Part shown: positions 14,787-20,152 of the stretch, in pieces
Numbering within the stretch: the first letter of the stretch is position 1
How the letters are laid out: every line of letters begins with the position of its first letter
Source: a virus
DNA: 20,152 bases
IMG/VR virus record: IMGVR_UViG_3300027906_001643
Location: 1-20,152 of that record
Strand: one strand, 5' to 3'
Program-made: the position numbers and the translations under genes
The notes under the pieces: model-generated
The model's input: the letters and a program-made list of their open reading frames with translations, nothing else
The model's database searches: none
What the model was told of the DNA's origin: nothing

Positions 14787-15288
14787 AAGTGTAGGTCTTC
14801 CCTTTGATTTGAGTTTCACCTTCAGGATTTTTTCCTTGTGGTTTAAATTTTCCTAGTTTAATATTCTTTTTGGGTAATCCACCCTTTCTAGTTCTTTTAA
14901 GAGTTGCTTTTCCTCCTGGTTTAGATTGTGTAATGACAGAATCCTGTCCATACTTTTTACCTAATTTCTTAACTTCTTTCTTAAACTTCTTCTTACCCAT
15001 CTTACCAGAAGTCACAACATGACTTCTTTCCTTTACTCTAGTTTCTTTACCAGTTTTATCATCCTTCTCAGTGTATTTACCAGTAACCTTAGTAGCACCT
15101 TTACCAAACTTACTACGAATATCTTTATCTAAACTCTTTGCTCTTGCCTTATTTTCTTTATTAGATTTATCACCACGACTTCCTGAGAGAACTGCCACTC
15201 CTCCCTTATCGTGCTTTGATTTAAGACGGCTTAAACTACTCTCCTCTAACTGAGAGCATTCTAACATAAAATTCTGAAATGTCTTCAT
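14776..15288 (-). CDS. Lys-rich basic protein with capsid-targeting-like N-terminus; candidate internal head protein
   Basis: The ATG at 15286-15288 is used; a TTG 12 bases upstream would add MSQA before the conserved-looking start. The 170-residue product begins MKTFQNFMLECSQLEE, close to the T4 internal-protein capsid-targeting sequence MKTYQEFIAE, with a possible prohead-protease cleavage after E10. The rest is strongly basic: I count 39 Lys and 8 Arg against 18 acidic residues. It is low in hydrophobics and rich in GK-type repeats, which suits DNA binding or an unfolded, ejected protein. A late-type promoter motif (CATAAATA, 15312-15319) lies just upstream, unlike the early genes around it. 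The function is inferred; it could also be a ribosomal-like nucleic-acid-binding protein of other use. Confidence 0.6.
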   Translation of the reverse strand: MKTFQNFMLECSQLEESSLSRLKSKHDKGGVAVLSGSRGDKSNKENKARAKSLDKDIRSKFGKGATKVTGKYTEKDDKTGKETRVKERSHVVTSGKMGKKKFKKEVKKLGKKYGQDSVITQSKPGGKATLKRTRKGGLPKKNIKLGKFKPQGKNPEGETQIKGKTYTYDN

Positions 15289-15311
15289 CGCTTGTGACAA
15301 TATTTTAATTG

Positions 15312-15319
15312 TATTTATG
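15312..15319 (-). promoter_or_regulatory. Candidate T4-type late promoter
   Basis: The minus strand reads CATAAATA, seven of eight matches to the T4 late consensus TATAAATA, 24 bases before the ATG of the basic protein gene. Position and spacing fit a late start a few bases downstream, leaving a short leader. It overlaps the dam stop codon, so it may give the next gene independent late expression. Confidence 0.45.
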
Positions 15320-16214
15320 AAGCGAGTCCTTCCTGCTTCAATTTGTCGTAATTATAACATCCATCAAAACTAAATTTAATCTTTGGATTAAGACCATAAT
15401 TAAAGAGTACTAGTTCTTTTCTATCTTGTTGTTCTTTCATATACTCACCAACAGATCTCATAGTATATGTAAGATTAAATTCTGCTGTATTCCAATTGTT
15501 AAAACGATCTCTTATAAGTTGACTAGAGTTATATGAAATTAACTGATGCCCTGCACAATTATCACATTCTTTAGCAAATTTATCATGATCAAATTTCTTA
15601 TGCAATGATCCTTTCTTACCATAAAGATTAGAACCAATCTCATAAGGAGGATCTGAGTATATAAAAACATCTCTACTATCTGTTAATAGATCTGTATAAT
15701 CACTATTAGTAAACTTCCAATTCTCTACTAAATCTGAATATTCTGGTAGTTTTTCAATTCCCCTCATAGAGAAATTAGATACAGATGCTTGACTAGAAAA
15801 TGATGAACTCTCAGTTAATCCACTAAAAGAACATTTATTAACAATATAAAAAGCAACAGCTCTTTCTAAATTATCCTTATCTTCATTATTAACAATATCT
15901 TTAGCCTCTAAGAATAAACATCTTGCAGAATCTTCATTAGGATGAGCGATCTTAAGATTGTTTAATTCTTTCTTCAATTCTGAACCATCATGTTGTAACT
16001 CAGTCCAAAAGTTAATAAGTGGTTCATATAAATCATTGACCCAAATTTTTAAATGAGGGTACTTTTTAGTAATATGTAAAGCAACACTACCACCACCCAA
16101 AAAGGGTTCACGAAATTCTGTATACCTGTTTAAATCAGGTAAGAATTGATCCATCTTAGAACAAGCACGAGACTTGCCTCCAGGATATCTAAGGGGTGTT
16201 TTGAGTGCCTTCAT
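15315..16214 (-). CDS. dam: DNA adenine N6-methyltransferase, Dam/D12 class
   Basis: This enzyme transfers methyl from S-adenosylmethionine to adenine N6. The 299-residue chain has LRYPGGKSR at 8-16, EPFLGGGSVAL (the SAM-binding FxGxG type) at 36-46, WVNDLYEPLINFW at 58-70, and the catalytic DPPY at 188-191. SYNSSQLIRDRF lies later. This order is that of class D12 (alpha) methylases such as T4 Dam. GATC is the likely but unproven target. No partner restriction enzyme is seen, so it is an orphan methylase that could protect phage DNA from host restriction. The start overlaps a small membrane protein by 26 bases. Confidence 0.92.
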   Translation of the reverse strand: MKALKTPLRYPGGKSRACSKMDQFLPDLNRYTEFREPFLGGGSVALHITKKYPHLKIWVNDLYEPLINFWTELQHDGSELKKELNNLKIAHPNEDSARCLFLEAKDIVNNEDKDNLERAVAFYIVNKCSFSGLTESSSFSSQASVSNFSMRGIEKLPEYSDLVENWKFTNSDYTDLLTDSRDVFIYSDPPYEIGSNLYGKKGSLHKKFDHDKFAKECDNCAGHQLISYNSSQLIRDRFNNWNTAEFNLTYTMRSVGEYMKEQQDRKELVLFNYGLNPKIKFSFDGCYNYDKLKQEGLAS

Positions 16215-16389
16215 CGTTGATTAATCTATAAGTTCCTTCTTTATGAGAATGTGCTATACCTAATTCATGCATCTTTGAATGTTCATCAATAGGATCTCTT
16301 AAATCTTTCTTTCCTGGCCCTACTGTTAACCATAGTCCATAACCCATAATAAAAAATAGTAATCCTACTATAATGAATACAACAATCAT
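16189..16389 (-). CDS. Small N-terminal-anchor membrane protein, 66 aa
   Basis: The ATG at 16387-16389 is chosen because AAGGAGG sits seven bases upstream; an in-frame ATG at 16407 would include this signal in the gene. The product begins MIVVFIIVGLLFFIMGYGLW, a single hydrophobic helix over about residues 1-22. A polar tail with GPGKKDLRDPIDEHSKMHEL follows, which resembles a protein conserved in T4-like cyanophages. The ATG overlaps the preceding TGA (TGATG). Confidence 0.75.
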   Translation of the reverse strand: MIVVFIIVGLLFFIMGYGLWLTVGPGKKDLRDPIDEHSKMHELGIAHSHKEGTYRLINDEGTQNTP

Positions 16390-16652
16390 CAGAATGCCTC
16401 CTTCCATATAATAATATCATTACTATTATCTAATATCTTACCAGATCTATATGGTGATATCATTGGATGATCGGGTTCCATTAACTCTAACGTAACAGCA
16501 TCTAAAATACGATTAAAAGATCTCGACATCTGACGATATCCAGATCCAACATACATTTGTCCTGCAAAGACAGATACAGTTGCTGCACCCCAAAAAATAT
16601 AATACCACCTAGATTTAACTTGATGTCTTTGCTTTTTTGTTAATTTAGTCAT
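16389..16652 (-). CDS. Small membrane protein, 87 aa, cyanophage-conserved
   Basis: The start is the ATG at 16650-16652; the longer frame would need a GTG inside gp44. The protein begins MTKLTKKQRHQVKSRWYYIF, a basic stretch before one hydrophobic helix at about residues 22-40 (YYIFWGAATVSVFAGQMYV). The soluble tail ends DIIIWKEAF. The positive N-terminus predicts N-in topology. It is seen repeatedly next to gp44 in related phages as I recall; the function is unknown. Confidence 0.72.
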   Translation of the reverse strand: MTKLTKKQRHQVKSRWYYIFWGAATVSVFAGQMYVGSGYRQMSRSFNRILDAVTLELMEPDHPMISPYRSGKILDNSNDIIIWKEAF

Positions 16653-16659
16653 TGTTCTT

Positions 16660-17601
16660 TTATTTGAATTCACATTCTACCATAATCTCAGTGAGACACG
16701 CAAGTAGATTTATCTCTTGGTCAGCAACGAAGGCGGTTTGATATTGGTACTTCGCAATAACAAGAACGGCAGCAGGAATAGAATTAGAAACCAAGGATTC
16801 GTAAAGACTATCGTAGATACGACGAAATAGTACAGTAGTATCATTGTCCAAGTTATCGACACACCATTTACGTACTTCCGAAAAGTTCTTCGCTTTGAGG
16901 TTTTTAATGAGATCATTTACTGAAACATCCGTGAATGTAGCTAGTATACCACTATCTATAATTCCTGCAACAGAATATCTTTGACATTCATTTAAAACTC
17001 TTCTCCAGTCTGGAAAATGTTTATTAACTAATTCTGCAAGAACTTTCTTATCAAACTTAATCTTCTCTTGTTCTAAAATATTTACAAGTCTATTAAAAAA
17101 TTCTACCGCAATCGCCTGTTTATACTTTTTCTGAATACCAAACTCAACCACAACGCATCTCGAATGGAGGGGTTCAATGATTTTATTTTTGTAATTGCAA
17201 GTGAAAATGAATCTGCAGTTGTTGGAGAACTCCTCAATACTCGCTCTAAGAAGGAGTTGTACGTCGGAAGTGGTATTGTCTGCTTCGTCAATGATGATGA
17301 CTTTATGTTTCGACTCGCTTGTAAGAGAGACTGTAGATGCGAAGTTCTTTGCGTTGTTCCGAACAGTGTCGAGAAACCTGCCTTCATCCGATCCATTAAT
17401 GACATAATAATCTACCCCCAATTCCTTACAGAGTGCCTTTGCTACAGTAGTCTTACCAATACCTGGAGGACCAGAAAGTAACATATTAGGTATTTCACCC
17501 TTATTTAGAAATTCACTAAAGGTTTTCTTAATATTCTCTGGGAGAATACAATCTTCAATTTTTTGGGGTCTGTATTTTTCAACCCATATAAAGTCACTCA
17601 T
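16660..17601 (-). CDS. gp44: Clamp loader large subunit, T4 gp44 type (AAA+ ATPase)
   Basis: This subunit uses ATP to open and load the gp45 clamp. The 313-residue chain (T4 319) opens WVEKYRPQKIEDCILPE, typical of RFC/gp44. Walker A GPPGIGKTT is at 44-52, Walker B IIIDEAD at 102-108, and the SRC arginine finger at 147-149. The C-terminal collar region ends ECEFK. The start overlaps the stop of a 24-residue microprotein (ATGA). The middle of the gene uses more G/C-ending codons (positions 16680-16920 and 17150-17420) than its flanks, a patchy pattern that may reflect recombination. Confidence 0.95.
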   Translation of the reverse strand: MSDFIWVEKYRPQKIEDCILPENIKKTFSEFLNKGEIPNMLLSGPPGIGKTTVAKALCKELGVDYYVINGSDEGRFLDTVRNNAKNFASTVSLTSESKHKVIIIDEADNTTSDVQLLLRASIEEFSNNCRFIFTCNYKNKIIEPLHSRCVVVEFGIQKKYKQAIAVEFFNRLVNILEQEKIKFDKKVLAELVNKHFPDWRRVLNECQRYSVAGIIDSGILATFTDVSVNDLIKNLKAKNFSEVRKWCVDNLDNDTTVLFRRIYDSLYESLVSNSIPAAVLVIAKYQYQTAFVADQEINLLACLTEIMVECEFK

Positions 17602-17672
17602 TTCTTTTTAAAAACACCAAGTTGAGATAATAACCATAATGTAACTATCGTCCATAATATAACATACCACAT
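17598..17672 (-). CDS. Single-helix microprotein, 24 aa, coupled to gp44
   Basis: A 25-codon frame starts at the ATG at 17670-17672, with AAGGAAG upstream as ribosome-binding site, and ends TGA overlapping the gp44 ATG (ATGA). The product begins MWYVILWTIVTLWLLSQLG and ends in FKKK: one hydrophobic helix with a basic C-terminal cap. It fills an otherwise empty 73-base gap exactly. Its function is unknown; it may be a membrane microprotein or a leader that sets gp44 translation. Confidence 0.55.
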   Translation of the reverse strand: MWYVILWTIVTLWLLSQLGVFKKK

Positions 17673-17674
17673 AA

Positions 17675-17863
17675 TTAATCTTCCTTCTTATTTGGTCTGG
17701 GATTAGTTCTTCTATTAATAATAGAAATGAACTTATCAGCAGCAAATGTACCACCTAAACACACTTCAAGTTCATCACCATCTTTCCAGTTGGTTTCACC
17801 ATTCATTTTGGTGTGTTGCATTGCTAATTGAATTTCATCAATTACTTTTTGAGTTAGTCTCAT
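17675..17863 (-). CDS. Hypothetical protein, 62 aa, cyanophage-conserved
   Basis: The product begins MRLTQKVIDEIQLAMQHTKM and has NWKDGDELEVCLGGTFAADK, ending in a basic and acidic tail (NKKED). The predicted helix-strand-helix layout has no known domain. Its ATG overlaps the stop of the upstream membrane protein (ATGA). Its last codons supply the ribosome-binding site of the microprotein that follows. Confidence 0.68.
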   Translation of the reverse strand: MRLTQKVIDEIQLAMQHTKMNGETNWKDGDELEVCLGGTFAADKFISIINRRTNPRPNKKED

Positions 17864-18084
17864 ATTTGTGAAAGTTGAATAATTTTAGTAATATCAATTA
17901 CTGCAAAGAATGATGAGACAAAAGCAATATCATATGCTTTACAATTAATTGAAAATGGTAATACTAATAAATTACCAAAAAGACGAGCAGTACATCCAAA
18001 TTTAACATCGACATACAAAACAAGGAAGTATCCAATTATAAGTAGAATACTTCCAACGAATCGACATCTGTTTATAGTAATCAT
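17860..18084 (-). CDS. Two-helix membrane protein, 74 aa
   Basis: The product begins MITINRCRFVGSILLIIGYF, with two to three hydrophobic segments at about residues 8-26, 35-46 and 52-65. It is coupled by ATGA to gp45 upstream and to the 62-residue gene downstream. Similar short membrane proteins sit between gp45 and gp44 in cyanophages as I recall. The function is unknown. Confidence 0.7.
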   Translation of the reverse strand: MITINRCRFVGSILLIIGYFLVLYVDVKFGCTARLFGNLLVLPFSINCKAYDIAFVSSFFAVIDITKIIQLSQI

Positions 18085-18767
18085 TCAAATGTAGAATCAG
18101 GTTCTAACGCAATATAATAAGTTAGAGGAATAGAAGTGCATGTAAATCGTGATAACAATTTAGATGATATCACAACATCATATGCACCTGTAATTATCTT
18201 AATATTTTCTACTCTAAAGTTAAAGGTAAACTTCTTATCAGTCTCACCAACTACAATAGCAAATTCATTAGTAGTATCATTCTTCTTATCACTAACTACT
18301 AATTTAATAACACCTGCATCACCAACTGCTGATAAATCAGGAAGTTGATAAACTGCTGCTGCCTTAAGTAATTTTTCTAAAGTAACACTTTCCAACTGGA
18401 AACAAACATCTTCAGTTGGAAGAGTAATCTCCTTCTCAGGTGGAGAAACAATCACATTAGGATCTGCATAGAAATACTTAACTCTACGTTTACCCTCACG
18501 AATATTAAGATAGGTTTCTCCAGAAAAATCTAAATCAGGATCCTGATGAAGACTTAAACCATTAAGAAATTGATTCAAATCATAGATAGCAAATTCACGA
18601 GGAAAATCTTCTTCAATCTGTGCTTCTGCAAGAATATTCTTAGCAACAGACATTGTACGAAGTTGATTACCCTCCTTTACAAGTATAGAGTTGTTAATAC
18701 CAGCAAAGTTCTTTAGGATACCTAAAGTATTATCACATAAGTTCATAGTTTTTGGTCGAAGTTTCAT
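18081..18767 (-). CDS. gp45: Sliding clamp, T4 gp45 type
   Basis: gp45 is the trimeric ring that tethers the polymerase and also activates late transcription in T4-like phages. The 228 residues equal T4 gp45 in length. Family features are the opening TMNLCDNTLGILKNFAGINN, the central YDLNQFLNGLSL, VTLEKLLKAAAVYQLPDL (the inter-domain segment), and the late FNFRVENIKIITGAYDVVIS. The order gp45 then gp44 supports the call. The start overlaps the upstream stop (TAATG), and the end is coupled by ATGA to the membrane protein. Confidence 0.92.
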   Translation of the reverse strand: MKLRPKTMNLCDNTLGILKNFAGINNSILVKEGNQLRTMSVAKNILAEAQIEEDFPREFAIYDLNQFLNGLSLHQDPDLDFSGETYLNIREGKRRVKYFYADPNVIVSPPEKEITLPTEDVCFQLESVTLEKLLKAAAVYQLPDLSAVGDAGVIKLVVSDKKNDTTNEFAIVVGETDKKFTFNFRVENIKIITGAYDVVISSKLLSRFTCTSIPLTYYIALEPDSTFE

Positions 18768-19441
18768 TAAGGCATGTTGTGGTCAATATTACCACTGGTT
18801 ATTGATGGTTTGCCGTAGTGCTCATCAAAATGTAATAGTAGCATAGCATAATGTATCACTTTCATCAAGTCCTTCTTATTTCTTCCATCCTTACTCCCAT
18901 AGCGACTACCATACTTAAGTATGTTTGCTTGACAGAAATCGGATGCAAGATCTCTAGAAGCCATGAGATCTATTGTTTGAACATTACGAAACTCATGCTT
19001 AGTTCCTGTATAATGTCCATTATAAGTACTTGATACGTAATCCTCAATATCACTCATAATTTCTTTTTCGTGATACTTGTTCCTACTATCAGTCATTTTT
19101 GCAAGTTCCTCCTTTGCTGCTTGTTGTGTCCACCCATCATTGTATGGCGAATTTGCATGTATATTTAGATTTAACTCATCATAACCCATACCACCTTCTA
19201 CATGATGTGCAATTTGATCATCATTGTCTGATAAAGTATTGAATGAACCTGGATTGTACATATAATCTGGTGGATATTCTGTAATACCAGTTGCATCATC
19301 AGTCATTGGTTTTCCTTGTTTTAGTTGCTCCTCTTTCCATGCTTTAAGATTCGCTTCATCATCTGGTCCATACATAATCGGATAATCCTCATCAAGTGTT
19401 CCGTTTAATACTGAGTATGCTAAACTCCAAGCATTAACCAT
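18767..19441 (-). CDS. DUF3310-like protein
   Basis: The 224-residue protein has a C-terminal block, about residues 150-205: EFRNVQTIDLMASRDLASDF, then CQANILKYGSRYGSKDGRNK and KKDLMKVIHYAMLLLHFDEH. This matches the phage DUF3310 layout (a helix with ID, then FCxxNxxKYxxRxGxK, then DLxKxxxYxxLL). The longer N-terminal part, about 145 residues, is acidic and Asn/Asp/Tyr-rich and shows no known domain. DUF3310 has been described as nucleotide-kinase-like in some annotations, but its activity is not established to my knowledge. It overlaps pebS by eight bases at the start. Confidence 0.6.
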   Translation of the reverse strand: MVNAWSLAYSVLNGTLDEDYPIMYGPDDEANLKAWKEEQLKQGKPMTDDATGITEYPPDYMYNPGSFNTLSDNDDQIAHHVEGGMGYDELNLNIHANSPYNDGWTQQAAKEELAKMTDSRNKYHEKEIMSDIEDYVSSTYNGHYTGTKHEFRNVQTIDLMASRDLASDFCQANILKYGSRYGSKDGRNKKDLMKVIHYAMLLLHFDEHYGKPSITSGNIDHNMP

Positions 19442-20057
19442 ATTGGAATAAAAAATCGTTTACTAAACTATCTGCTTTTTCTTTCCCAAACTTACCTTTA
19501 AGGTATCCACTTACTGGATCAAGTCTGGTCATGTAAGCATCAAAGTCTTTATACTCGCTAGTATCAGTACCAGTCGGTTTTGCCAATTCTAGCATATCTT
19601 TGAACTTAGTCAAGTATTGTTTAAATGTAGATAGATGAACATTAACTTCTTCCATCTTACAATACCTAACAAAAATATTTTCAGAAAAGTGATTTCCTTT
19701 TTCAAAAAATCTATAATCTTTTTCTGCTTTTGGTAAGTCATCAAAAGATAGTAAATAATTTTCCACAGGATGTTGAAAATCAAATACCATAATAACTCTC
19801 TTTTCATTGAAAGCCATTAAATCTATACCAAAAGAAGGAAGATTAGATCCAGTTTTGGGATAGAGAATATTATTGTAGATACATGAAGTATCACTCCATA
19901 TCTCCACTTCTCTAGATTTAATAAGATACTTATTAGTATAAGTCTTTGCTGTAAGGTGGGTTCCCTTACTTTTCCAATTTGCCCAGACACTACCTACCCC
20001 ATTATGGAGTGAGATAGTGTCGTGTAGGACATTCTTGTATTCTTCCCAAAGGTTCAT
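19434..20057 (-). CDS. pebS: Ferredoxin-dependent bilin reductase, phycoerythrobilin synthase PebS
   Basis: PebS reduces biliverdin IX-alpha to phycoerythrobilin in two ferredoxin-dependent steps. The 207-residue product has ILYPKTGSNLPSFGIDLMAF at 64-83, VIMVFDFQHP at 88-97, FFEKGNHFSENIFVRYC at 117-133, and RLDPVSGYLKGKFG at 178-191. From memory of the P-SSM2 enzyme, D79 and D180 correspond to its catalytic D105 and D206 with a constant offset of 26, so the core has no gap. The N-terminus is 26 residues shorter. PcyX/PcyA are alternatives in the same family, but the similarity to PebS is strongest. AGGAGG precedes the ATG closely. It marks a phage of cyanobacteria. Confidence 0.9.
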   Translation of the reverse strand: MNLWEEYKNVLHDTISLHNGVGSVWANWKSKGTHLTAKTYTNKYLIKSREVEIWSDTSCIYNNILYPKTGSNLPSFGIDLMAFNEKRVIMVFDFQHPVENYLLSFDDLPKAEKDYRFFEKGNHFSENIFVRYCKMEEVNVHLSTFKQYLTKFKDMLELAKPTGTDTSEYKDFDAYMTRLDPVSGYLKGKFGKEKADSLVNDFLFQYG

Positions 20058-20152
20058 GCATCCTCCTGATACGCTTGATCTTCTGCTTTATTAAAATCAA
20101 AGTCAGCATCTACTTTATCATAAAGTTCTAAGAATGATTACTTAGTCTCATC
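20054..20152 (-). pseudogene. C-terminal reading frame cut by an in-frame TAA, upstream of pebS
   Basis: The frame ending in TGA at 20054-20056 overlaps the pebS ATG (ATGA), as true genes here do. Read backwards it encodes SFLELYDKVDADFDFNKAED and QAYQEDA, an acidic tail. It is preceded in the same frame by TAA (20138-20140) and DETK at the window edge. No ATG, GTG or TTG start exists after that TAA, so the 27-codon piece cannot be a normal gene. It may be the end of a gene with a nonsense change, a sequencing error, or a frameshift product. The gene family is not recognised. Confidence 0.4.

Noticed and set aside
17164-17481. 105-codon plus-strand frame opposite gp44
   Set aside because: The length comes from the GC-rich patch of gp44. 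The protein has no recognisable motif, and every other gene is on the minus strand.
1-20152. tRNA genes, CRISPR arrays, insertion sequences or attachment sites
   Set aside because: No cloverleaf-like segment, regularly spaced repeat, transposase or long direct repeat was seen by eye; the gaps are too short to hold them.

Overview
This window is an AT-rich, very tightly packed stretch of a T4-like myovirus. The gene set points to a marine cyanophage (cyanomyovirus of Prochlorococcus or Synechococcus). All supported genes are on the minus strand, so transcription runs from high to low coordinates. Nearly every junction is a stop/start overlap (ATGA, TAATG) or a short overlap of 8-17 bases, which implies a long, translationally coupled transcript. 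No tRNA, insertion sequence, CRISPR array or integration site was seen, and there is no gene-free stretch longer than about 80 bases.

The T4 replication core is present in its usual order but interrupted. Reading in the direction of transcription: sliding clamp gp45 (18767-18081), clamp loader large subunit gp44 (17601-16660), clamp loader small subunit gp62 (12243-11860), translational repressor RegA (11863-11426), DNA polymerase gp43 (5762-3267), recombinase UvsX (2661-1651), replicative helicase gp41 (1664-288), then a truncated MazG-like pyrophosphohydrolase (288-1). Accessory genes fill two gaps. The gap between gp44 and gp62 (about 12.2-16.7 kb) holds a Dam methylase, a basic Lys-rich protein with an N-terminus like the T4 capsid-targeting sequence, PurC, a 2-oxoglutarate/Fe(II) oxygenase, adenine phosphoribosyltransferase, an endonuclease VII-like HNH protein and small membrane proteins. 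The gap between regA and gp43 (about 5.8-11.4 kb) holds a complete glycogen phosphorylase, a 50-residue membrane protein, PurS, an alpha-phosphomannomutase-type HAD enzyme, Hsp20, PurM and two paralogous small proteins. Upstream of gp45 lie a DUF3310-like protein and a ferredoxin-dependent bilin reductase that best matches phage PebS, the clearest sign of a cyanobacterial host.

The most striking point is that the metabolic genes can be joined into one route. Glycogen phosphorylase would release glucose-1-phosphate from host storage glycogen. The PMM-like enzyme could convert it to glucose-6-phosphate, and the pentose phosphate pathway would yield NADPH and ribose-5-phosphate for PRPP. PurS, PurM, PurC and Apt act in PRPP-based purine synthesis and salvage, and the replication proteins consume the nucleotides. 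The enzyme families are well supported by sequence; joining them into a single glycogen-to-purine programme is inference.

Several genes are too short for routine gene callers and are annotated here from reading frames, ribosome-binding sites and coupling: 47-, 49- and 52-residue proteins between uvsX and gp43, a 50-residue membrane protein between glgP and purS, and a 24-residue single-helix microprotein directly coupled to gp44. The right edge carries a reading frame coupled to pebS but cut by an in-frame TAA.
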